Part shown: positions 54,227-63,992 of the stretch, in pieces
Numbering within the stretch: the stretch's first letter is position 1
Layout: the number at the start of each line of letters is the position of its first letter
Assembly: GCA_951812305.1 (NCBI GenBank)
Contig: CATOSB010000012.1
Coordinates: forward strand, 313,693 to 377,692
Direction: 5' to 3'
DNA: 64,000 nt
DNA from: an uncultured Paracoccaceae bacterium
GTDB taxonomy: Bacteria > Pseudomonadota > Alphaproteobacteria > Rhodobacterales > Rhodobacteraceae
Notes under the pieces: generated by a model
Seen by the model: only the letters and a program-made list of their open reading frames with translations
What the model was told of the DNA's origin: nothing
Database searches by the model: none
Made by a program: the position numbers and the translations under genes

Positions 54227-57200
54227 GGGCGGCTGCGGCTGGCGATGGACGGGCGGGCGGACCCGGTGGAGATTGATCCGGTCGCGTTTGTGCATCTCGA
54301 TTACGGCTTTGCGGCGACAGTGCACAAGGCGCAGGGCATGACGGTGGACGAGAGCTATGTGCTGGCGCACCGGCGCATGGACTGTCACAGCGTCTATGTG
54401 ACGCTCAGCCGGCACCGGAAGCGGGTGCGGGTGTTCGCGCGGGCGGGTCATCTGGATCGGGCGGAGCAGCTTGTCGATCTTGGCCAGCGCTCTCCGGACG
54501 CGGTTGTCGAGGCCCCGCGGCGGCGGGGGACGGGGTCGATGGTGCCGCTTCCGGCGAAGGATATCCTCGAGCGGCGTCCGGACTGGACGGGACCGGGGCA
54601 TGTCGTGCGGGCGGGTGATTTTGCAGGGGACCGGCAGTGCATGTCGGTCGCCACGCGGGTCGCGGGGCTGCTGGCGGCCGATCACACCGGGGATGATCCG
54701 CTGCTGACGCGGGATGTGGAGGATCCGGGAGACTATACGCGCGAGCCGACACGTGTGATCGACGATCTGGTCCGGCGGAACGGGGTGATCCGTGCGGAGG
54801 AAGTGGCGGGGGCGATTGCGCGCCAGGTGTCGGACCCGGAGACCTTCCTGCGGCTCTTCCACGCGGCGATGACGCATCCGGGCCTCGTGGCATTGCCGGC
54901 GGAGGGCGGCGCGGCGCGCGATGAGCCCTGGGTCTACACGACGGGGCGGCAACTCGAGGCGGAGCTTGCGGCGCTGGACCGGGGGATGCGGCTGGCGGCG
55001 GTGGGCGGTGAGGCCGGTGATGTTCTGACGGATGCCGCGCCGGAGCCTGAACCACAGATGCCTGACACCCCCGATCTTTCCGACGAGCAGCTTCGGGCGG
55101 TGGTCCATGCGCAGGGGTCCGGTGGGCTGAAGATCATCGCGGGGCCTGCGGGAAGTGGCAAGACGCGGGCTGCGGCGGCGCTGGCGCGGGCCGAACGGGC
55201 GTCGGGGCGGGTCGTTACGGTGCTCGCGCCGACGCAGGCCGGATGCGCGGCACTTGCGGCGGAAGGGATAGAAGCGCTCACGCCGGGTGCATTCTTCTCC
55301 GATCCGGTTTTGCCGAAAGAGGTCGGCAGTCCTGAACGCGTGGTTATTCTCGATGATGCGCAGGGTCCCGGGATCGATCATGCCGAGGTTGTGCTGGCGC
55401 GGTGCGCGGGGCTTTCGGCGAAGCTGGTGGCGTTTGTCAATCCCGAACGGCGGGGCACCCCGGTGTTCCGGACGCTTGCGGACCGGCTCGGGACGGTCCG
55501 GCTGGAGGGCCTTCATGGCGTGGAGGGGGAGTATCGGGAGATCGCGCGGGACCTGCGGACGGGCGGCGAGGACGCGGAACGGGCACTGCGTTCGCTTGTG
55601 GAGCGCAGTCAGTTGATAGCGACGGGCACGGCGGAGGCGGCGCTTGAGGCGGTGGCGAAGGCCTATGTCTCGGATCGGAGCGCCGACCGGCTGGCGCTGG
55701 CCTGGAGCCGGGCGGAAGCGGAGGCGCTGACCGCGGCGATCCGGGCGCGGCTCGATGCGACCGATCCGTCGCGCGCGGCGTTCGTGGCGGCGGAGCATGG
55801 CGGGCTCAAGGGTCTGAAGCCGGGGGATATCATCCGGTTCCCGGCCGCAGGGGCTTATGGCCGGCCCTCGGTGGCGGGCAAGGCCGGGGACAATTTGCCA
55901 GCGGAGCAGGGGGATCCGATCCGTCGGGGCGATGTGGGTGAGGTTCTGGGCGCTGCGGTGGAGGGGGGTCTTCGGCTGCGGGTTACGGGACAGGACGGGA
56001 CGCGGGAGATCGCGGTTGCGCCGGAGGGCCCGGGCGTGGCCTCACGCTCCCTGCCGCCCTGGCGGTTTGCGTTTGCCTCGACCATCGCGGCGGCCTCGGG
56101 GCGGCGTCACGGGAGTGTGCATGTGCTGGCAAACCCGGGCATGGACCGCGAGGTGGTGAGCACGGCGGCGCTGGTGGCGCGGGAGAGGCTCACCATGGCG
56201 CTGCCCGTCGCTCCCGCCCGTCTTGATGCGGCGCTGGTGCGGCTTGCGTCACGGGAGCGTTTACCACGCTCCCCGCTCGATCACGGCTTTGATCCGGGCC
56301 GGGCTGCGGAGGCGGCGGGCCGGGCAGGGGACCAGGTGGATCCGCCCGCAGTTGAGCCTGCGGCGCTCTCCCTGGAAGATCCCGAGGGTCTTTCTCCGCC
56401 GGAGGTCGCGGCCCTGACCACGGTGCCGACGGTCTCGCGATCGCGGACGGAGGCGGGGCGTGCGAACAGGGCGTTCCTGAAGGATCATCCCGATCACGCG
56501 GTGGTGATCGTGGCGGCTGATCGCCCGGTCTTCACGCAAGCAGATGTGCGGCAATGCCTGCGCGAGCGCCTCGGGCAGGAGGTGAGCGAGACAGCGCTGC
56601 GCCGCCTCGGGGACCGGGCGATGCGCTCGAAGTCGCTTTTGCGTCTGGAGCGTTCGGCCCCGGACGGGTCGCCGCAATACATGACGACGGCGCGGGCGGC
56701 GCTGGCGAAAGAGGCGGAGCGGGATGCGCGGGCGCTGGCGGGCGGGCGGTTTGCGCCGGGAGAAACCCCGGTGATGCGACCGGATGCTCTGGACGCCCTG
56801 AACCACGCGCAACGGCTGGCGGCGGAGGCGATGCTGGACGATGCGCGTCTCACGCTGGTGCAGGGCCATGCGGGGACGGGCAAGACCTTCGCGCTGCGGG
56901 CGGTGGCGGAGGCCTGGAAAGAGCGCGGGGTTCGGGTGCTGGCCGGGGCACCCTCGGGCCGGGCGGTGTCGGAGCTTGAGGGGATCGCGGGCGTGGAGGC
57001 GGCGACGCTGGCGGCCTGGGAGGCGCGGTGGGCGCGCGGCGAGGTCCCGGCGGAGGGTGGGTTCGTGTTCATCATGGACGAGGCGGGCATGGTGGGGGCC
57101 GGGGCGTGGTCCCGGATCCAGGCCCGCATCCGCGATCCGGGGGGCAAGCTGATCGCGGTGGGCGATCCCGACCAGTTGCAGCCGGTCTCGGATATTCCGG

Positions 57201-60200
57201 GCTGGGCGATTGCGGAGCGGGCCTCGGGCGCGGGCGCGGTGGTTATCGATACGGTGCGGCGGCAGTCGGAGATGATGGATGCCCAGGCCACGGAGGCGCT
57301 GGCGCGCGGCGGTGACAATGTGGCGAGTGCGATCGGCTATTACGACGGGAAGGGCGCGCTGCGGCTGAGCCCGGAGGTTCTGGCCGATCCCGTCGGCGCC
57401 ATCGCGCGGGATTATTACGAGCCGAAGACCGGGAGCCGTATCGCGCTGGCCTATACCAACCGGGACGTGCATGCGCTGAATGACCGGATCCGGGCCGAGG
57501 CGCTGGCGCGCGGTATCGTGGACCCGGCGAGCCTGCGGCATTACGACATGATCACCCGGGATATGCGCGAGGGGGCGGGGGTGAAGACCGTGCGGGTGCC
57601 GCTGGAGATCGGGGTGGGCGAGCGGATCATGCTGAGAGCGTCGCATCCTGAGTTGGGGCTGGCGCGGTCGTCCTTCGGGACGGTGACGCGGACGGGCGCG
57701 CGGGAGGTCGGCGTCCGGTTCGACGGGCGGGACGGGGAGGTGACGCTCGATCCCTGGACGTTCCGGGGTATCGACTACGGCTATGCGGCGACGGTGCACA
57801 AGTCGCAGGGCATGACGGCGGATGCGGTCTTCGTGCTGCCGCATCGCCAGATGCACCGGCATGCGGCTTACGTGGCGCTCTCGCGCCACCGGGATCATCT
57901 GGCGGTCTACGGACGTGTAGGTCACATGGACTGTGCGGCCGATCTGGTGGGGCTGGCCCAGGCGGCGGGTCATCTCGACATGGATATGCCGGCGGATGCG
58001 GAGCGGCCCCCGGGCGGCATGGTACCGGGCGCGGAGGGTCTGGGTCTCTCGGGCCGCGCCGACTGGCGCGCCTCGGGGGTGGAGATGACGCGGGTCGGAT
58101 TTGCGGGGGATGCGGAACTGATGGGGATCGCGGAGCGGCGCGCGGGGTTGATGGCGGCGACCTGGCGCAAGGGGGGCGATCCGGTGGTGGGCGAGGATCC
58201 GCGCGGCTATGCGCGCCATCCGCGGCGGGTGATCGACGATCTGATCCAGCGCCGCTCGGTGATCCGGGCCGAGGATGTGGCCGATCGCCTGGCGCGGGCT
58301 GTCTGCGAACCGGAGACCTTCCTGCGGCTCTTTCGCGCGGCCATGTCGCATTCCGACCTGGTCGTGCCCGGAGGGCGGTCCCCGGGACCGGGGCGCGGGG
58401 ATGATGAAGGGCCCGGCCCGCAGAGCGGTGCGACCCCCTCCCGGGATCGGGTCTACACGACGAAGACGCAACTCGCGGCGGAACTGGACGCGGTGGACCG
58501 CGGGGTGCGGCTGGCGCTGGCCCCGGCACCGGAGCGGGCCCCGCGAGCCAGGCATGTGGACCGGGTTCTGAAGGCGGCGGGCGCGACGCTGGATCCCGAT
58601 CAGATCGCTGCGCTCGGCCATGCGCTGGCCCCGGGGCGGCTGAGGCTGGTGCGCGGCGCGGCGGGGAGCGGCAAGACGCGTCTGGCGGGCGGGATCGCGG
58701 GGAGCCATGAGGATGCGGGCTGGCAGGTGCTGGCGACAGCTCCCGGCGGGGCGGGGCTTGATGCGCTGCGCGCGGCCGGTGTGGCGCGGCCCCGGACGCT
58801 GGCGCGGTTTCTGGGGGAGACGGAGGGCGATGCGCCCGATGTCACGCTCGATCCCGCCACTGTGGTGATCCTCGACGATGCCGGACGGCTGGGGGGCCGG
58901 GAGGCGACAGAGCTTCTTCGGCGGATCGAGGACAGCGGGGCGAAGCTTGTGGCCTGTCTTGACGAGGGGATGCATGTGCCGCTGGAGGCGGGTCCGGTGT
59001 TCCGGGCGCTGGAAACCCGGGTGGGGGCGGCGCGTCTGGTGCGCAACCGTCGGCATGTCGGCTATATCACCGAGGTTCTGGAAGGTCTGGAGGCCGGCGG
59101 CGGGAAGGCCGAGGCGGCGGCGGTGGATCTCGACGAGATCGGGCTTGTCCAGTCCGTGGGCACGGCGCGGGAAGCGCTGCGGCAGGTGGCGCGGGATTAT
59201 GTGGAGGACGGGATCGATGATCGGATCGCGCTGGCCTGGAGCCGGGCGGATGCTGACCGGCTGACGTGCGCCATCCGCGCCGAATATGACCGGGCGGTGC
59301 CGGAGCGGGCGGCGTTCGCGGCGGACGAAGCGGGTCCGCTTGAGGGTCTCAGGCCGCAGGACCGGATCCGGTTCATGGGCTCGACGCCCTGGGCACGGGG
59401 GGCACGGGAGGCGGGTGAGCGTGCCGTGCCGCCCCTCGGCGCCGGGGAGACGGCGGTGGTGCGGGGTCGTGACGAGGAGACGGGCGGTCTCGTGCTCGCC
59501 GTGTGCGAAGACCCCGGGGAGGCCCGCGAGGTGGTTTTGACGCGGGATATGGAGGGCATTCCGGCGTGGCGCTTTGGCTTTGCGGGCACGATCCATGGCG
59601 AACTCGGGCGGGTGCGCGAAAGTGTCCACCTGCTGGCCGCCCCGGGGATGAACCGGCAGGTGCTGGCGAGCGCCATCGCGCTGCACGAGCGTGAGTTCCA
59701 TATCGTGGCGCCGTGCGCACAGGGGCGCGTGCAGGAGATGCTGTTGCGGATCGCGCGGCGGGACGCGGGGGCGACCAGCGTTCTGGATTACGGCTTCGAT
59801 CCGGCCATGGGCGCGCGTGAGGCGCTCAGGGGTCATTCGACAGAGACGGAGGAGCGGGAGGATGGTGACATCGCCAAAGCGATGCGCCGGTTCGGCGAGA
59901 TGACGGGTCTGGGCTTTGCGCCGGGCAGCGCGCCGCTGTCTCCGGGTGTCGGGGCGGAGGTTCTGGCGGAGGTGATCGGTGCGGCGGCGCTGCGGGAGGG
60001 GGAGGCCCCTGTGGGCGAGGATCGCGATGCGGTGGAGGAGATGGTGCGCAGCCTGTCCGATCCGCGCGCCTGGCGAAAGGTGCTGCGGCAGCTGCCGGGG
60101 GACATTCCGGTCGTCGCGGACCGGGAGGCAGACCGGATCGCGGGAACGGACCATGAGGGGCGTCTTCTGACTGTGGGACGCATGCTGGCGCGGGGGGCGG

Positions 60201-62407
60201 TCGTGGCCGAAGCGCTCGGCGCGGCGCGGCTGGCCGGTCTCTTCCGGGACGGGCTGACGCTTTATGGCAGGCGTGCGGAGATGGCGCGTGCGGAGATGGC
60301 GCGGGCGGAGGGGCGCCTTGCGGAGTTGGTGCCCGGGCCGGGTGCGCCGGAGCGCTTTCCCGATCCGCGTGTACGCGCGGAGGCAGAGAGGGCGAAAGAG
60401 ATGCGGCGGTCCCGGCCGCGCCCGCAACGTTCAGGGGGGCGGGGGCTGTTGGGAGGCCTGCATGCGTCGGACGAGCAGGTCGCGCGGGATGCGCTGGCGC
60501 TCTGGGGGCTGGGTCCGTCTGTGCGGGCGGGAACCAGGCCGCGCGCCTATGCTGCTGCGGTGGCGGAAAGAAGAGAGGTCCGAAGTAAAGAGAGGGCGGG
60601 GATGCGCGGCGTGGATGTGAGCCGTGCGACGTCTGTGTCTGCGGAGACGGCACGCGGGCGGGATATCCCCGGCTCGGAGCGGATCGAGGGCGATGTGGTG
60701 GCACCGGATTATGTTCGGGCAGCGGTGGAGGGGCCGGGCGGCCCATGGGGCGGGGGTGCAGAGCCGGCCCCCCGCAAGGCGACCGAAGATCTTGCGCTTG
60801 TTCTGGCCGTGGCGATCAGCCGTCATGTGCCCCTGGGCGACGCGGTGCACAAGGATCCGGATCTTGCGAAGTCCATTGCCCGGATGCTCGAAGCGGCAGG
60901 GCATGAGCAGGGCGAGGTGTCCGAGGCGTGGGCCGCGCGGGCCGCAGCGGCGGCGAAAGACAGAGTCCCGGAACTTGCGACAGCGATCGGGCAGGCTCTG
61001 GGCGCGGGGCCGTTGCCGTCGGCGGCGGAGCTTCGAAAGGAGCGGGCCGATATTCTTGGTCATCTGACCGGGGCTGGTGACGGGTTGCCTGAGGATATGG
61101 TCGAGCGCATGGGCGCGCGCTTCACGCAGTCCGAGATATGGGCGCTTTATGAGGCTGCCGAAGAGATGCCGTCCAGCCTGCCCGCGCTCGATGCGGCGGC
61201 GCGGGCGAACGCGGCCCGGCATCTGGGGCGCGAGGCCGCGCGGCGGCAGGGTCCGGAAGACGGACATCACACACGGCGACAGGAGAGAGAGGACATGGTT
61301 CAGACAGAGACGCGCGATGCACGGCCCCGCGACGAAATCCGAAATGGGGTGCTGGGGGCGATGCTGGTCAATGACGCGACACGGGAAACCTTTGATGATC
61401 TCAAGGCAGCCTTCACGTTTGATGAAATCCGGGTGCTGAAGGATCCGGCGAAAGCCCTGCCACAGAGCCTGCCGGAACTCGACCCCGAAGAACGCCGCGC
61501 CATCGCCGCTGCCCTTGATGCGGGTCCGCCGGCGCAGGGTGCTCCGGCAGAGCCGCCGTTTGTCCCCGACCCGAAACACTATGACATGGCCCTGCAACTG
61601 GCGGTGGCGATCACCGAGCGGGTGGATGCGGAGAACCCGGTTCACCGGCGCGATCTCGTGCGTGACATCCAGACGTTGCTCAAGGTGGCGGACCGGACGG
61701 ACGGCCTGCCGCAGGAGCGCGTGAGTGAGGTGGCGACCGCGCTCGCGCAGGATCGCATCACGTTCGATGCCAGGCTGGCCCTGGGCAAGGAGCTTACAGC
61801 CGGGCTGTTCAATGAAACCGTGTTCAGAAACAATCTCAGCGAAAGAAATACGCAAGGCAATCATCCGCTTCAGTTCGACTCATACCCACTCCAGAAGGAC
61901 TACGACGGGACCGTCCAGCCCAGAGTTGACACAGCGCTTGGCCGAGGGCTTGAGCCAGCTCCGGGCGAAATGGCGGTCGCGCGGATTGCATCACTGCCGA
62001 ATCTACCGGACGGGGCAGGTGGTCTTGTGGAGGCGATGAAGCAGGTCTTTCGGGACGGGTCGCCGAGAAAGGCCGAGGATATTCTGACAGACCGGACGGT
62101 GTTGCTCGACGCCCTGACTTCAGCGCAAGACATCCCGGGCCAACACTATCTCTTCATGGCACGGCTTTATCGAAACTTCACGCATCGGGAAGTGCTGGCC
62201 CTGGCCCGTCCCGATGCGGACTTGCCCGCGACACTGCCGGAGATGGACACCGGGCGGCACGCTGAAATCGCCCGGGGGCTGAAGCAAGTCACCAACGAGG
62301 AAGGTATCCAATACGCCTGGTACGCCTGGTCCAACGCGGCCAGGTCGCTCGGTACGGGTCTCAATCCGGAACGCTCGCGCGGGCGCGGCATGGGCAGGGG
62401 GATGTGA
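54218..62407 (+). CDS. Giant multi-helicase protein, 2729 aa (5' truncated relaxase/helicase polyprotein)
   Basis: An open frame of 8.2 kb. Residues 1-90: C-terminal half of an SF1 helicase (DYGFAATVHKAQGMTVDES, YVTLSRHRKRVRVF). About 300-650: a degenerate helicase (Walker A AGPAGSGKTRAA, Walker B VVILDDAQG). About 870-1250: a complete one (QGHAGTGKTFALRAV, FVFIMDEAGMVG, VGDPDQLQPVSD, DYGYAATVHKSQGMTAD, YVALSRHRDHL). About 1470-1860: another degenerate one (RGAAGSGKTRLAGG, VVILDDAGRLGG). The C-terminal 700 residues are helical and repeated. The order degenerate-complete-degenerate, and matching linkers, show an internal duplication of about 3.5 kb. It resembles helicase parts of TraA-like and polyvalent conjugation proteins that process transferred DNA. 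The true start is unknown since the frame is the continuation of the broken upstream part. Confidence 0.8.
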   Translation: MGPGRLRLAMDGRADPVEIDPVAFVHLDYGFAATVHKAQGMTVDESYVLAHRRMDCHSVYVTLSRHRKRVRVFARAGHLDRAEQLVDLGQRSPDAVVEAPRRRGTGSMVPLPAKDILERRPDWTGPGHVVRAGDFAGDRQCMSVATRVAGLLAADHTGDDPLLTRDVEDPGDYTREPTRVIDDLVRRNGVIRAEEVAGAIARQVSDPETFLRLFHAAMTHPGLVALPAEGGAARDEPWVYTTGRQLEAELAALDRGMRLAAVGGEAGDVLTDAAPEPEPQMPDTPDLSDEQLRAVVHAQGSGGLKIIAGPAGSGKTRAAAALARAERASGRVVTVLAPTQAGCAALAAEGIEALTPGAFFSDPVLPKEVGSPERVVILDDAQGPGIDHAEVVLARCAGLSAKLVAFVNPERRGTPVFRTLADRLGTVRLEGLHGVEGEYREIARDLRTGGEDAERALRSLVERSQLIATGTAEAALEAVAKAYVSDRSADRLALAWSRAEAEALTAAIRARLDATDPSRAAFVAAEHGGLKGLKPGDIIRFPAAGAYGRPSVAGKAGDNLPAEQGDPIRRGDVGEVLGAAVEGGLRLRVTGQDGTREIAVAPEGPGVASRSLPPWRFAFASTIAAASGRRHGSVHVLANPGMDREVVSTAALVARERLTMALPVAPARLDAALVRLASRERLPRSPLDHGFDPGRAAEAAGRAGDQVDPPAVEPAALSLEDPEGLSPPEVAALTTVPTVSRSRTEAGRANRAFLKDHPDHAVVIVAADRPVFTQADVRQCLRERLGQEVSETALRRLGDRAMRSKSLLRLERSAPDGSPQYMTTARAALAKEAERDARALAGGRFAPGETPVMRPDALDALNHAQRLAAEAMLDDARLTLVQGHAGTGKTFALRAVAEAWKERGVRVLAGAPSGRAVSELEGIAGVEAATLAAWEARWARGEVPAEGGFVFIMDEAGMVGAGAWSRIQARIRDPGGKLIAVGDPDQLQPVSDIPGWAIAERASGAGAVVIDTVRRQSEMMDAQATEALARGGDNVASAIGYYDGKGALRLSPEVLADPVGAIARDYYEPKTGSRIALAYTNRDVHALNDRIRAEALARGIVDPASLRHYDMITRDMREGAGVKTVRVPLEIGVGERIMLRASHPELGLARSSFGTVTRTGAREVGVRFDGRDGEVTLDPWTFRGIDYGYAATVHKSQGMTADAVFVLPHRQMHRHAAYVALSRHRDHLAVYGRVGHMDCAADLVGLAQAAGHLDMDMPADAERPPGGMVPGAEGLGLSGRADWRASGVEMTRVGFAGDAELMGIAERRAGLMAATWRKGGDPVVGEDPRGYARHPRRVIDDLIQRRSVIRAEDVADRLARAVCEPETFLRLFRAAMSHSDLVVPGGRSPGPGRGDDEGPGPQSGATPSRDRVYTTKTQLAAELDAVDRGVRLALAPAPERAPRARHVDRVLKAAGATLDPDQIAALGHALAPGRLRLVRGAAGSGKTRLAGGIAGSHEDAGWQVLATAPGGAGLDALRAAGVARPRTLARFLGETEGDAPDVTLDPATVVILDDAGRLGGREATELLRRIEDSGAKLVACLDEGMHVPLEAGPVFRALETRVGAARLVRNRRHVGYITEVLEGLEAGGGKAEAAAVDLDEIGLVQSVGTAREALRQVARDYVEDGIDDRIALAWSRADADRLTCAIRAEYDRAVPERAAFAADEAGPLEGLRPQDRIRFMGSTPWARGAREAGERAVPPLGAGETAVVRGRDEETGGLVLAVCEDPGEAREVVLTRDMEGIPAWRFGFAGTIHGELGRVRESVHLLAAPGMNRQVLASAIALHEREFHIVAPCAQGRVQEMLLRIARRDAGATSVLDYGFDPAMGAREALRGHSTETEEREDGDIAKAMRRFGEMTGLGFAPGSAPLSPGVGAEVLAEVIGAAALREGEAPVGEDRDAVEEMVRSLSDPRAWRKVLRQLPGDIPVVADREADRIAGTDHEGRLLTVGRMLARGAVVAEALGAARLAGLFRDGLTLYGRRAEMARAEMARAEGRLAELVPGPGAPERFPDPRVRAEAERAKEMRRSRPRPQRSGGRGLLGGLHASDEQVARDALALWGLGPSVRAGTRPRAYAAAVAERREVRSKERAGMRGVDVSRATSVSAETARGRDIPGSERIEGDVVAPDYVRAAVEGPGGPWGGGAEPAPRKATEDLALVLAVAISRHVPLGDAVHKDPDLAKSIARMLEAAGHEQGEVSEAWAARAAAAAKDRVPELATAIGQALGAGPLPSAAELRKERADILGHLTGAGDGLPEDMVERMGARFTQSEIWALYEAAEEMPSSLPALDAAARANAARHLGREAARRQGPEDGHHTRRQEREDMVQTETRDARPRDEIRNGVLGAMLVNDATRETFDDLKAAFTFDEIRVLKDPAKALPQSLPELDPEERRAIAAALDAGPPAQGAPAEPPFVPDPKHYDMALQLAVAITERVDAENPVHRRDLVRDIQTLLKVADRTDGLPQERVSEVATALAQDRITFDARLALGKELTAGLFNETVFRNNLSERNTQGNHPLQFDSYPLQKDYDGTVQPRVDTALGRGLEPAPGEMAVARIASLPNLPDGAGGLVEAMKQVFRDGSPRKAEDILTDRTVLLDALTSAQDIPGQHYLFMARLYRNFTHREVLALARPDADLPATLPEMDTGRHAEIARGLKQVTNEEGIQYAWYAWSNAARSLGTGLNPERSRGRGMGRGM

Positions 62408-62410
62408 GGG

Positions 62411-63271
62411 ATGTATGGAAAACCTGCGCGGGGCCATGCCACAGCCTGGTTGAACTCCCTCCGGGATCACGACCGCATCGTGGGTTGGCCGGATGGGCCA
62501 AAAGGCCGGAAGGCCCTGGATGTCTTCGACCGTTCCAGTTGCTCCAAAAAACCCGGGCGGGTGCTCAAGCGCCTGCGGCCGCTCATGCGCCCGGTCTTCG
62601 ACGATCCCGAGATTCCGGTCTGGACGAAACGGGAGACGCTGGTCGTTGCCTCCGGGCTTTCGAAGGTCTCCGAGAACCGCATCTTCCACCTGCCGCAGGA
62701 CGCGGAGCCGCTCTATGCCGAACGCGCGGTGTTCCTCTCCGATGCTATACTGGCGACGGATGACTTCGAAATAGAGTTCGGTGTCAGCACCCGGGCGAGC
62801 ATGAGCCACCATGCGCTCGCGCGGCTCCTGGAACGGGGCGGCGCATCTCCGGAGGACATTTCTTTCGAGGTGGAGCTGGCCTTGCGGCTGGCAGCCAAGC
62901 TTGCGGATGTTGCCCGTCAGATGGGGATCGGGCCGGAGGGAATGCAGAGCTTCATGATCCCGCATCCGCGCGGCGCGTTTGTCGCGGTCAGCATGGACAT
63001 GGATCCGGGCAAGACAGGCAGCGGTGAGGAGCGGCAGCGCATTCTCTCGATCCGGACCTGGCTCGACGCGGACATGCTGTCGGAAGAAGATCATGAACGG
63101 ATGGGATCCCGGTCGAGCGCCCTGCTTGCCGGCCTGTATGATCTCAGGGACAGACATCGGCTCTTCGAGCTATGGGTCAAAGGCAATGCCCGGCCCTGGA
63201 GTTTTGCCGATACAACGCTTGATAATGCCGGCAGGATATCCGGTACGGATTGTCTGGAGCGCAGATTGTGA
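62411..63271 (+). CDS. Hypothetical protein, 286 aa
   Basis: Starts 3 bp after the giant gene (MYGKPARGHATAWLNSLRDH), so it is likely co-translated. The middle part, FLSDAILATDDFEIEFGVST, RASMSHHALARLLERGGASP and RILSIRTWLDADMLSEEDHE, ends in LFELWVKGNARPWSFADTTL. SMSHHALARLLERGG is a conserved-looking helix, but I cannot assign a family. No membrane segments. A role in element maintenance is likely by context only. Confidence 0.7.
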   Translation: MYGKPARGHATAWLNSLRDHDRIVGWPDGPKGRKALDVFDRSSCSKKPGRVLKRLRPLMRPVFDDPEIPVWTKRETLVVASGLSKVSENRIFHLPQDAEPLYAERAVFLSDAILATDDFEIEFGVSTRASMSHHALARLLERGGASPEDISFEVELALRLAAKLADVARQMGIGPEGMQSFMIPHPRGAFVAVSMDMDPGKTGSGEERQRILSIRTWLDADMLSEEDHERMGSRSSALLAGLYDLRDRHRLFELWVKGNARPWSFADTTLDNAGRISGTDCLERRL

Positions 63272-63411
63272 ACATTGTGCTGACAGAATTCAGCTACGGC
63301 TTTTTTGTCACAGGGACAGAAGGCGGGCTCAATTCGATTGCGGCGACATTTTCGCCACCCGATCTGGCACCGATGCCACCGAGGCTGCCACATCAGCGAT
63401 GCAGGGCTTGA
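63268..63411 (+). CDS. Short open frame, 47 aa, uncertain
   Basis: GTG at 63268 overlaps the stop of the preceding gene by four bases (GTGA) and opens VNIVLTEFSYGFFVTGTEGG, then LNSIAATFSPPDLAPM, stop at 63411. The overlap favours translation. It may be the start of the following frame cut by a frameshift. Confidence 0.35.
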   Translation: MNIVLTEFSYGFFVTGTEGGLNSIAATFSPPDLAPMPPRLPHQRCRA

Positions 63412-63992
63412 TGGATCGCTGTATAGATGTCCTGGACCGGCTTTTTGATGCCGGTGTTCCCACAGGCAAAAAACAGCCCCCAATGACTGACTTTCCAGGC
63501 TCGGTCGATGTCGGCTACCGCTACAAGGGATCTTATCGAAAGCAATCTTCGTTTGGGCGGGCGCCGGATATGCGCGGTGATCACAATCCGCACAGCACGC
63601 ATTCTGTGGACATCACATTTTCGGCTCGTAAAAACGGCACGACATTACACAACCCCAGGGTCATCCTGAAATCCAGTCTGGATCACAAGCTGAACGCCTG
63701 TCTCTTTCGATTTACCCAATCGCTCGATGCGGTGGATGTTGCTGAAAGTGCCGCTGTGGATATGGCCATGCTCGACCGACGTTGGCGCTTGATTGGGACA
63801 GGACGGGACGCGACCATTACAAAGCGCATGGATACCCACGGTGGACACAAAAAATCCTTTGTAAACGCTGTGGGACGATTTTCGCAGCCGCATTCTGCAG
63901 ACGATAGCCCGAAGACAATGGAAGGGCTATCATCCCCGCGCTTACACGCAGGGAGTTCCCGCTGGATTAAAGGGGTGCCGCAACGGATTTGA
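63399..63992 (+). CDS. Hypothetical protein, 197 aa
   Basis: ATG 63399 gives MQGLMDRCIDVLDRLFDAGV, then FPGSVDVGYRYKGSYRKQSS and SLDAVDVAESAAVDMAMLDR, ending PQRI just before the window edge. The frame is open further upstream but overlaps the previous gene there. Codon use is less GC-biased than the giant gene, and the ribosome site is not convincing. Not recognised; may also be a frameshifted continuation of the short frame before it. Confidence 0.4.
   Translation: MQGLMDRCIDVLDRLFDAGVPTGKKQPPMTDFPGSVDVGYRYKGSYRKQSSFGRAPDMRGDHNPHSTHSVDITFSARKNGTTLHNPRVILKSSLDHKLNACLFRFTQSLDAVDVAESAAVDMAMLDRRWRLIGTGRDATITKRMDTHGGHKKSFVNAVGRFSQPHSADDSPKTMEGLSSPRLHAGSSRWIKGVPQRI

Noticed and set aside
56261..60427. 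1388-codon open frame antisense to the giant helicase gene
   Set aside because: Composition dominated by R, P, H and Q with no motifs, while the plus strand carries clear helicase motifs.
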